Source: Deltaproteobacteria bacterium (GTDB lineage Bacteria; Desulfobacterota; JADFXK01). From it: a stretch of DNA of 11,126 nucleotides. Made by a program: the position numbers and the translations under genes. The stretch spans positions 1-11,126 of the forward strand of contig JADFYC010000085.1 in the NCBI GenBank assembly GCA_015233295.1, written 5' to 3'. A model generated the notes under the pieces. It had not been told where the DNA came from, made no database searches, and worked only from the letters and a program-made list of their open reading frames with translations. Numbering within the stretch: the first letter of the stretch is position 1; every line of letters starts with the position of its first letter. Positions 5,656 to 11,126 of the stretch are shown here, in pieces.

Positions 5656-5844
5656 TCATTCCGGTAAGTTGGTTTGATGCTGCTGCAGATGCTGACGCAG
5701 GGAGAGTTCAATGAGACGCCAGATAACCAGCGATAAAACCAGGATCAACCCCAATCCGGCCAGCGGAATGTAATTTCTGGCCTTGATTTTGCTTATATTT
5801 ATTTTAAGACCCGGCGGAGGAAAAAAATCATTCCGGTTTAGCAA
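5656..5844 (-). CDS. Possible single-pass membrane miniprotein
   Basis: A 62-residue frame on the minus strand that would make a plausible small membrane protein. It has a proline-rich and then basic N-terminal part ('PPPGLKINISKIKARN'), one strong hydrophobic segment at about residues 26-43 (LAGLGLILVLSLVIW) and a polar, glutamine- and histidine-rich C-terminal tail ('RQHLQQHQTNLPE'). The positive residues before the hydrophobic segment would place the N-terminus in the cytoplasm. The only available start is TTG at 5844 with no convincing ribosome binding site, and an in-frame stop lies six codons upstream. It diverges from the PBP4 gene across a gap of about 108 bases. I recognise no family, and it could be a chance reading frame. 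Confidence 0.4.
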   Translation of the reverse strand: MLNRNDFFPPPGLKINISKIKARNYIPLAGLGLILVLSLVIWRLIELSLRQHLQQHQTNLPE

Positions 5845-5952
5845 TCTGTGCTTTTCAACTCATGGATATTCGATTAGACTAACGCCCGGAAGGATTATCA
5901 TCGGAGGTCATTTTTAGTTGGTCAATTAACGTATTCCAGGGAGGCGGAAAAA

Positions 5953-7179
5953 TTGAAGAAACGGATGATCACCGTTAGTTGGCTATCGCTGCTATCACTA
6001 TTGTTAATACTTGCTTTGGCCTCTCCAGGCCTGACCACGTCTTTAGGCTTACAAGCCCAATTGACGCAACTGGTCGGGGACAACGGAGCCGCCGTAGTAG
6101 TTGACGGCCGGGGCAAACCTCTGGTGTCCTACAATGGCCAAAAACCCCTGGTTCCGGCTTCCATTTTGAAGATAGTCACGTCTTATTTCGCCTTAGAGGC
6201 TCTGGGGACTGATTTCCGGTTTAAGACTAATTTTTACCTGGATAATCGTAATAATTTGTATGTCAAAGGTTTTTGTGATCCCTATATCGTGTCCGAAGAA
6301 CTCCGGCTCATGGCCAAGGCATTATATGACCGGGGAGTAAAAGTAGTCAACAACATCATTCTCGATCAGACTCTCTTCACCGGCTATGAAATTCCCGGAT
6401 GCACCGGCACGGCCAATCCCTACAATGCCAACATTTACCCGATCAGCGTCAACTTCAACACCGTCGCCCTGACTAGACAAAAAGGACGATTCCTATCGGC
6501 GGACCCCGAAACCCCCACCACCGATTTTCTTCGCCGGGTGGGTCAGAGAACGGCATTTAAGCAACACTCCCTGGTTAATACCAATGTCATGGGCCAGGAA
6601 GCCCTGCTTTACCCCGGATACTTGCTGGAGGTGATGCTAAAGGAGCTCGGCGTCAGGCGAACCGGAAACACGGTCAAGCTGGGCCAGGTGCCTCAGGGGT
6701 GGCCGGTGTATTATCAACATGCCAACTCCCATAACCTTTACGAGACCATTACCGAATTAATGAAGTATAGTAATAACTTCCTGGCCAATGCCATTTTAAT
6801 TAATTATTCTCTGGCCAAGACCGGCAAGGGGAGTGTGGCTACCGGGGCGCGCTTGATCAATCAGGAGCTGAGACAATTGGGCCTGACCCAGACCCGGATT
6901 TTTGAGGGAAGCGGTCTATCCCTGGATAATCAGACAACCGCCCAAGAAATGGTGCAGATATTAGCCAGATTCAAGCCCTACCGGGGAGTTCTGATGACCC
7001 CTAAGACCTTGAACAAATGGGGAGTTCCTTGCAAGACCGGCACCATGCCTCAGGAGGGAGTCTATTCTCTGGCGGGTTACCTGGATAATGACCGGCCCTT
7101 TGTCATCATCATCAACGACAAACCCCACAGCGGAGAAAGCCGGCGGCTATTGCTGAACCTGCTCCGGGATAGTCTCTGA
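5953..7179 (+). CDS. dacB: D-alanyl-D-alanine carboxypeptidase/endopeptidase, PBP4 type (peptidase family S13)
   Basis: A 408-residue periplasmic low-molecular-mass penicillin-binding protein that trims the terminal D-Ala of peptidoglycan stem peptides and/or cuts D-Ala cross-links. Residues 1-29 are a signal peptide. The three penicilloyl-serine-transferase motifs are present: SILK with nucleophile Ser70 and Lys73, SNN at 273-275, and KTG at 361-363; the S13-typical 'GSGLS' is at 319-323. About 200 residues separate the first two motifs, fewer than in E. coli PBP4 (roughly 240), so the domains inserted into the transpeptidase fold are somewhat reduced but present. TTG 5953 is chosen as start because AGGGAGG (5938-5944) is eight bases upstream; the ATG at 5965 would lie too far away. 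The 3' end overlaps the convergent methyltransferase gene by 33 bases. Confidence 0.93.
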   Translation: MKKRMITVSWLSLLSLLLILALASPGLTTSLGLQAQLTQLVGDNGAAVVVDGRGKPLVSYNGQKPLVPASILKIVTSYFALEALGTDFRFKTNFYLDNRNNLYVKGFCDPYIVSEELRLMAKALYDRGVKVVNNIILDQTLFTGYEIPGCTGTANPYNANIYPISVNFNTVALTRQKGRFLSADPETPTTDFLRRVGQRTAFKQHSLVNTNVMGQEALLYPGYLLEVMLKELGVRRTGNTVKLGQVPQGWPVYYQHANSHNLYETITELMKYSNNFLANAILINYSLAKTGKGSVATGARLINQELRQLGLTQTRIFEGSGLSLDNQTTAQEMVQILARFKPYRGVLMTPKTLNKWGVPCKTGTMPQEGVYSLAGYLDNDRPFVIIINDKPHSGESRRLLLNLLRDSL

Positions 7180-8616
7180 TTGTAATTTCTTATTCCACCA
7201 AAGTCTTTCAAGTATCGCCTTCTTTGTCCGAACCACTCGCCAGGCCTGCTTCTTTCCGTCCGGCGTGGTTCGGGTTACCTCGGCGACGTCTTCATCAACC
7301 AGCCGAAATCTTGCCCTAACTGATTGACCATATACATCTTTGCCTGAAAACTCAGCCGGTTTCGACCGCGAATCAAAAAACGCTTCAGCCTGCCTGTCGT
7401 CAATAGTCAGGATCAAATGAGCTGTGCCCCCATACCGTTGGAGGTAGAATCTGAGGGTCTGGTCACTGTCATCTTGCCAAAGACCGTCTGTGGACCTGTT
7501 GACCCGAGCAAACGCACTTTTTGATATCTGATGGCATTGAGATTCGCCGCCGGTCACGTTGGTCAGGACGTAGCTACCTTCCGTGGCTGATGCGAAATCG
7601 ATTCGGATTTTATAATCGGCCCCGCGGGAGGGAATACCACTTCCCTCAAAGACGTGGTCCCGGACGGCGGAGCCGAGAAAGGCTGCCAGGTCCCGGCCAT
7701 TGTGGGATAATAAGCAGATGGACTCCCCGTTTTCATAGGTCTGAAACAGCAGATCCACGCCGTTAGTCGTCCGCCACATCCCATCCAGGTACTCAACCGC
7801 CTTAATCGCTTCGAACACCAAAGCCGGGGTGCCGCCCCAAATACCGCTGATCGGGGCGAAAGGCAGGCACAGGTGGGTTCTAAATCCGATCTTGGCCAAC
7901 CGGACCAGGAGTTCCAACCCGAATATTGTGAAGACAGGTATGCCCTCCGGCCGGATGGGGTCCAGATGGGTCTGCAGCGCCTTGTGGAGAACCATTTGTC
8001 CATTTTCGTCCAGGCTGGCGCGCCGGTCATCAAGGAAACTCAGGTGATCAAAGGGAACGGTAAAAATGTGTCGCCCATGAGGCCGCAGCACCCGGTAGAC
8101 TTCCTCGTGCGCTTGATAAGGGTCTGGAATATGTTCAAACACATCGGATGAAAGGACTAGGTCGATACTGCGGTCTTTCAGACTGAGCTTCATCAAGTCC
8201 TGGTGCATGATTCCATCGATGAATTGCCCACTTGCCACCTCCGGTCCAAGATACTCGCTACAAAGATATTTTTTGCTTGTGGACAACTGAGCGTGAACCG
8301 GTCCCTGGGCTTCGGTGTTATAAATGGTCAGGCCATCCAGTTTGGCCACCTGCTTCAAAGAGGTCACCCGTTGTTCCGCCACCTGGCTGACCATATTGCA
8401 GATCAGATGAGCCATGACCCGATGCCGATTAGTCGCCAGGCAGTTCCTACAAACGCAGGTCTCTCGGAAGTGCTTTCCGTGGATAGACATCCAGCCCACC
8501 CGGCCGCAAACATTGCACCTGGCGAGTCCACCGAACCTGGTCAGCAGCATGGCCTTTTCGATCCAGGTGGCCGGCGGAGAACAGATGGGATATTTTATGA
8601 ATTTGTGTGGGTTCAA
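7147..8616 (-). CDS. SAM-dependent methyltransferase with N-terminal zinc-ribbon-like motif and unknown C-terminal region
   Basis: A 489-residue protein. Residues 34-59 hold CNVC and CRNC pairs, followed by 'ATNRHR', likely a zinc ribbon. Residues about 95-250 are a class I (Methyltransf_11-like) domain: 'EYLGPEV', acidic 'QDLMKLSLKDRSIDLVLSSD', 'DVFEHIPDP', 'YRVLRPHGRHIFTVPF' and 'RPEGIPVFTIFG'. The usual glycine-rich motif I is not obvious. Such proteins often sit among cell-surface polysaccharide genes, but none is beside it here, and the substrate is unknown. From about residue 285 to the end is a roughly 200-residue, beta-rich, highly charged region that I do not recognise. The TTG at 8616 is preceded by GAGGTGAT at good spacing; the next in-frame ATG would remove 22 residues. 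The gap from the upstream SPOUT gene is 174 bases. The 3' end overlaps the PBP4 gene. Confidence 0.85.
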   Translation of the reverse strand: MNPHKFIKYPICSPPATWIEKAMLLTRFGGLARCNVCGRVGWMSIHGKHFRETCVCRNCLATNRHRVMAHLICNMVSQVAEQRVTSLKQVAKLDGLTIYNTEAQGPVHAQLSTSKKYLCSEYLGPEVASGQFIDGIMHQDLMKLSLKDRSIDLVLSSDVFEHIPDPYQAHEEVYRVLRPHGRHIFTVPFDHLSFLDDRRASLDENGQMVLHKALQTHLDPIRPEGIPVFTIFGLELLVRLAKIGFRTHLCLPFAPISGIWGGTPALVFEAIKAVEYLDGMWRTTNGVDLLFQTYENGESICLLSHNGRDLAAFLGSAVRDHVFEGSGIPSRGADYKIRIDFASATEGSYVLTNVTGGESQCHQISKSAFARVNRSTDGLWQDDSDQTLRFYLQRYGGTAHLILTIDDRQAEAFFDSRSKPAEFSGKDVYGQSVRARFRLVDEDVAEVTRTTPDGKKQAWRVVRTKKAILERLWWNKKLQSETIPEQVQQ

Positions 8617-8702
8617 TAAGTTATCACCTCGCTACGGCCGTCTTACAAACTGCCTGAAGAGCGTTCCGGTGTTTTAACAGCATAACGGCAGGGCTCCATA
8701 TA

Positions 8703-8783
8703 GAAAAAGAGGACACAAAGATTTTGGGCAGGATGGTGATGAAGACCAAGGAAACCCTCTCTGTCTTCTGCGTCAGGTTTTTC
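8703..8783. repeat. Imperfect dyad resembling common intergenic palindromic repeats
   Basis: GAAAAA at 8703-8708, followed by an AGAGGACACAAAGA-type run, faces a TTCTGCGTCAGGTTTTTC run ending at 8783. The outer six bases are perfectly complementary, and the next dozen agree in roughly half of positions. The wording resembles the 'cacagaggacacagaga' palindromic repeats scattered between genes in several bacterial groups. It lies between the stop of the SPOUT gene (8791) and the next gene, so it may also serve as a transcript end. Confidence 0.3.
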
Positions 8784-8790
8784 TTAGATA

Positions 8791-9393
8791 TCAGGATGAA
8801 GTTCGGCCCAAAAGCCGATCTAAGATAATAGCCGCGGCGGAACGGACCGACAGATGATTGTAAGGACTCGGTCCCCAGATTGGTTCTAGAATAAAGTCGG
8901 CCCTCTCGAATACCTCTGGGGCCAACCCCCAACTGGTTCCAAAAAGAATCAGGATGGGCGGGCCTGAGGTCATGAGCTGCCGGGCCTGGTCAAAGCTGAT
9001 CTGACCTGATCGGGGGGTAGCGCCGGTCACCATGATCCTCGGCGGAGTCTCCTCTATCTCAATAATATCCGACAAAACCTGGGCCAGCTCGGCTAACACG
9101 TGGGTCTTAAGAAATGCTTCTTTCCGAGTTGGATTATAGGCCGCCCCATAACCGGATGTCCAGTGGCTCATTATCCGTTGGGCCAACTCTTGCTGATCAG
9201 GAATGGGGTGGACCACATAAAAGCCCCGTAACCCATAGGTCGAGGCGGCGCGGGAGAGATCATGCAGATTGATATTGGTTACGGCTGAGGTAATAATCTG
9301 GGCATTCTTGTTCAACACCGGGTAGTGGATCAGGCCCAGGTATGCCTTAGAGGAGTGATGAAAGAGCGGTTCGGTCGGAGCTATCATGGTCAT
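8791..9393 (-). CDS. SPOUT-class RNA methyltransferase, Tm1570 family (RNA_Me_trans)
   Basis: A 200-residue protein of the predicted SAM-dependent RNA methyltransferase family typified by Thermotoga Tm1570. Family hallmarks in order are 'LGLIHYPVLNKNAQIITSAV' (19-38), 'NLHDLSRAASTYGLRGFYVV' (42-61), 'GYGAAYNPTRKEAF' (81-94), 'LFGTSWGLAPEV' (150-161) and 'YNHLSVRSAAAIILDRLLGR' (178-197). The last two form the trefoil-knot SAM site of SPOUT enzymes. The RNA target is not established. In several Deltaproteobacteria this gene directly follows trmD; here it follows trmD after a 305-base gap containing an inverted-repeat element. ATG 9393 gives a slightly longer N-terminus than usual, ATG 9387 is an alternative, and neither has a strong ribosome binding site. 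Confidence 0.92.
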   Translation of the reverse strand: MTMIAPTEPLFHHSSKAYLGLIHYPVLNKNAQIITSAVTNINLHDLSRAASTYGLRGFYVVHPIPDQQELAQRIMSHWTSGYGAAYNPTRKEAFLKTHVLAELAQVLSDIIEIEETPPRIMVTGATPRSGQISFDQARQLMTSGPPILILFGTSWGLAPEVFERADFILEPIWGPSPYNHLSVRSAAAIILDRLLGRTSS

Positions 9394-9415
9394 TCGATTA
9401 TGAATTTCTTTATGT

Positions 9416-9593
9416 TAACCTGAGTTCATGAGTTAGCTAAGCGATTAGTGTCAAGAGCCATGATTTGATCCGCAGATTGCGCCGAGTTGCGCAGATTAGG
9501 AAATATGTGGGTCTCTTCCATCTGCGTTCATCTGAAGAAATCTGTGGATGTATTTCTATCTTCTAATTAATAACATTCGTCGAACTCAGGTTA
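9416..9593. repeat. MITE-like element with 12-base inverted ends and nested palindrome
   Basis: TAACCTGAGTTC (9416-9427) and GAACTCAGGTTA (9582-9593) are perfect inverted ends of a 178-base segment. Within it, ATCCGCAGATT (9468-9478) pairs with AATCTGTGGAT (9539-9549, one G-T wobble), and CGCAGAT (9490-9496) pairs with ATCTGCG (9520-9526). The CGCAGATT word occurs twice in direct orientation, 19 bases apart. It codes for nothing. The inner part resembles 'atccgcagattacgcagatt' palindromic repeats seen between genes in many bacteria. No target-site duplication longer than a TA could be recognised. Confidence 0.62.
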
Positions 9594-9609
9594 TGTTAGT
9601 ATATATCGT

Positions 9610-9639
9610 CCTATAATTCGGTTTACCAAGTAGGTTCAA
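9610..9639 (-). promoter_or_regulatory. Weak promoter candidate upstream of the SPOUT gene
   Basis: On the minus strand TTGAAC (9634-9639) and TATAGG (9610-9615) are separated by 18 bases, four of six matches each. If real, it would drive the SPOUT gene through the inverted-repeat element. Evidence is weak. Confidence 0.2.
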
Positions 9640-9698
9640 AGGTCCGCGGGAGTCTGAAGCCGGGGTGGCGGGTTATTTACCACAGGCAATGGGGTAAG

Positions 9699-10430
9699 TC
9701 ATGAATCTGGAGATGAAAGTGTCTCCAGCCACTCCTTTTCCTCCGAAGTCAAGGTAACCTTGGCCAGCAGGTCGGGCCGATGCTTTAGAGTGAGCCGGAG
9801 AGATTCCCGCCGCCGCCACCGGTCAATTTCGGCATGGTTGCCGTTGAGCAGGATCTCGGGCACGCCTTGGCCATTGAATTCTCGCGGCCGGGTGTAATGG
9901 GGATGCTCCAGCAGCCCTTCCGAAAAGGAATCCATATCCGCGGCTCCCTCGCCCCCCAAAGCTCCCGGTAAAAGCCGGGTCACGGCATCGATGAGCACCA
10001 TCGCGGCCGGCTCACCTCCGGTCAAGATAAAATCTCCCAGTGAAATCTGGTCGTCAATATAATCGTTGACTCGTTCATCGACCCCTTCGTATCGGCCGCA
10101 GATCAATACCAGGTGGGGCCGCGCGGCCAACTCCTCGGCCACTCTTTGATTAAAGACCCGTCCCCGGGGTGTCAGCAGGACAATCGAACTCTCCGCGGAT
10201 CCCTGCCTTAAGCTGGTGATAGCCCTGACCAGGGGTTCCGGTTTCATGACCATCCCGGGGCCGCCGCCATAGGGCCGGTCATCAGTGACAAGATGCCTGT
10301 CTGCGCAATAGTCCCGGAGGTTAACGCACCTGATGGTGACGATCCCTTCAGCCTGAGCTTTCCGGATAATACCGAAGTTAAGAGGGGATTCAAACAGTTC
10401 TGGAAAGATAGTGATGACGTCAATTTTCAT
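9699..10430 (-). CDS. trmD: tRNA (guanine-N1-)-methyltransferase TrmD
   Basis: A 243-residue SPOUT methyltransferase that makes m1G37 in tRNAs reading CNN-type codons, which prevents +1 frameshifting. It acts as a dimer. Visible signatures are MKIDVITIFPELF at the N-terminus, 'YGGGPGMVM' (54-62), the knot segments 'LICGRYEGVDERV' (109-121) and 'SLGDFILTGGE' (130-140), and 'LLEHPHYTRPREFNGQGVPE' (173-192). Arg152 and Asp167 match catalytic Arg154 and Asp169 of E. coli TrmD by spacing. Length is normal. The ATG at 10430 overlaps the end of rimM by 11 bases, indicating translational coupling. A TTG three codons upstream (10439) is in better register with a GGAAGGG sequence and could be the true start; I keep the ATG because it gives the canonical N-terminus. 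Confidence 0.96.
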   Translation of the reverse strand: MKIDVITIFPELFESPLNFGIIRKAQAEGIVTIRCVNLRDYCADRHLVTDDRPYGGGPGMVMKPEPLVRAITSLRQGSAESSIVLLTPRGRVFNQRVAEELAARPHLVLICGRYEGVDERVNDYIDDQISLGDFILTGGEPAAMVLIDAVTRLLPGALGGEGAADMDSFSEGLLEHPHYTRPREFNGQGVPEILLNGNHAEIDRWRRRESLRLTLKHRPDLLAKVTLTSEEKEWLETLSSPDS

Positions 10431-10971
10431 ACAAATCAAGCAGCCCTTCCACCGGATTAATCACCAGACGTCCCGCTTCGGGATCAATCTCCACGATGGT
10501 GTCCTCATCCGCCGGCACCAGATACTCGGTGTCGCCTCGTTTAATGACCAAGACATCGACCCCCGAGGTGGGGATGATCCTGTCCAATTGTCCCAGGGTG
10601 GTCCCATCGGCCAAAAATACCGTAAGTCCAATCAAGTCTTCCCAGTACCATTCATCTTCGGCCGGTGTCGGCAGGTCGGATTGATCAATCAATAACTGAT
10701 ATCCCACGACCAGGGACGCGCCATTCCGGTCGTCAATACCTTCTAATCTGATCAGCAGGACATTCTTGAGGGGGCGGATTGAGGTAGGTGTATAGGGGGT
10801 GATATCTCCTTTGGCATTTTGGAGATAGACTTCTTTCCCGGATGACCGGGCATTCCCAAAGGCATCGATGATGGTCTCTGGGGAATCTGCATAGGAAAAA
10901 ACCTTCAAGTCACCTTTTAACCCGTGAACTGAAACTATCTTACCGATGACAAGGAGGTTATTCCCAGGCAT
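10420..10971 (-). CDS. rimM: Ribosome maturation factor RimM
   Basis: A 183-residue RimM, which binds ribosomal protein S19 and assists maturation of the 30S head domain and 16S rRNA processing. The N-terminal RimM barrel begins 'VIGKIVSVHGLKGDLKVFS' with the conserved GLKG. The C-terminal PRC-barrel opens with 'DEWYWEDLIGL' and ends 'INPVEGLLDL'. Length is typical. It lies 11 bases downstream of the KH-protein stop and overlaps trmD by 11 bases, consistent with one polycistronic message. The ATG at 10971 is used; an in-frame TTG at 10980 is also possible. Neither has a strong Shine-Dalgarno, as expected for a translationally coupled cistron. Confidence 0.95.
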   Translation of the reverse strand: MPGNNLLVIGKIVSVHGLKGDLKVFSYADSPETIIDAFGNARSSGKEVYLQNAKGDITPYTPTSIRPLKNVLLIRLEGIDDRNGASLVVGYQLLIDQSDLPTPAEDEWYWEDLIGLTVFLADGTTLGQLDRIIPTSGVDVLVIKRGDTEYLVPADEDTIVEIDPEAGRLVINPVEGLLDLYEN

Positions 10972-10982
10972 AGTCTGCAAAG

Positions 10983-11126
10983 TTATTCGATTATTTCTAA
11001 AACGGATCGTTTTTTGATTTTGGTCGAGGCCGCGCTTAGAATGGTCCTCATGGCCCTGGCGGTCCGGCCCTGTTTCCCGATGACTTTGCCTAAATCCTCC
11101 TTCGCCACTTTGAGTTCGATGACAGA
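10983..11126 (-). CDS. khpA: KH-domain RNA-binding protein (KhpA/YlqC type), C-terminal part (runs off right edge)
   Basis: The last 47 codons of a gene that starts beyond the right edge. The sequence 'VAKEDLGKVIGKQGRTARAM' is the KH fold with the GxxG loop (GKQG) that holds RNA, followed by the helix 'RTILSAASTKIKKRSVLEII' and a TAA stop at 10983-10985. Small single-KH proteins of this kind (about 75-80 residues) sit between rpsP and rimM in many bacteria, and the position immediately upstream of rimM fits exactly. In Gram-positive bacteria KhpA partners with KhpB in RNA regulation; a role in ribosome assembly or small-RNA binding is possible here but not shown by the sequence. Confidence 0.9.
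   Translation of the reverse strand, partial: SVIELKVAKEDLGKVIGKQGRTARAMRTILSAASTKIKKRSVLEIIE

Larger units (their letters stand above)
9394..9698. other. trmD-SPOUT intergenic region
   Basis: This 305-base gap interrupts an otherwise compact minus-strand operon. It holds the 178-base inverted-repeat element (9416-9593) and, on the trmD side, about 105 bases with a weak promoter candidate. No open frame, RNA gene or clear terminator for trmD was found in it. Confidence 0.6.

Noticed and set aside
7563..8033. A 156-codon frame on the minus strand
   Set aside because: It is a shifted-frame shadow of the methyltransferase domain, rich in Arg, Trp and Ser as expected from reading GC-rich codons out of frame.
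8624..8932. A 102-codon minus-strand frame with a hydrophobic middle
   Set aside because: Most of its first half lies in another frame over the conserved SPOUT domain, and its second half runs through a palindromic repeat; no ribosome binding site.
9460..9660. tRNA or other structured RNA in the trmD-SPOUT gap
   Set aside because: GGTTCAA near 9633 resembles a T-arm, but no matching acceptor stem or anticodon arm surrounds it; the strong pairing in the region is explained by the repeat element.

Overview
The window reads as a stretch of chromosome from a Gram-negative bacterium of moderate GC content, most likely a member of the Deltaproteobacteria/Desulfobacterota. This rests on gene order (KH protein - rimM - trmD - Tm1570-type RNA methyltransferase), the styles of the ArgC, RlmN and DUF2156 proteins, a lipobox signal peptide, and the intergenic palindromic repeats. 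It is inference from remembered family sequences, not a database result. TTG starts are common here.

Layout, left to right. Positions 1-272 (minus) hold the start of a pRiA4b ORF-3-like protein cut by the window edge. Positions 368-967 (minus) encode a lipoprotein whose body is an S-adenosylmethionine decarboxylase (SpeD) fold that has lost its pyruvoyl-forming serine and two other catalytic residues. Positions 1078-1989 (minus) encode a DUF2156/LPG-synthase-C acyltransferase-like protein. A divergent, gene-free region (1990-2466) carries a good sigma70-type promoter for argC (2467-3498, plus; arginine biosynthesis). Next comes a 303-base gap framed by two inverted arrays of a degenerate heptanucleotide (YAACRAG), the second ending exactly at the start codon of rlmN (3802-4878, plus; 23S/tRNA A2 methylation). 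A small secreted orphan follows (4955-5434, plus), then a sparse region with a possible one-TM miniprotein (minus), then a PBP4-type D-Ala-D-Ala carboxypeptidase (5953-7179, plus).

The right half is on the minus strand: a zinc-ribbon plus SAM-methyltransferase protein with an unrecognised C-terminal region (7147-8616), whose 3' end overlaps the PBP4 gene; a SPOUT RNA methyltransferase (8791-9393); trmD (9699-10430); rimM (10420-10971); and the C-terminus of a KH-domain RNA-binding protein (10983-11126, cut by the window edge). The last three are tightly packed and are the classic ribosome-maturation/tRNA-modification operon. The operon is broken between trmD and the SPOUT gene by a 178-base element with 12-base inverted ends and a nested palindromic repeat, and rplS (ribosomal protein L19), which usually belongs to this cluster, is not in the window.

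Most genes are ordinary housekeeping. The least ordinary items are the secreted, catalytically stripped SpeD homologue, the paired heptamer arrays around the argC-rlmN gap, and the MITE-like element inside the trmD cluster.
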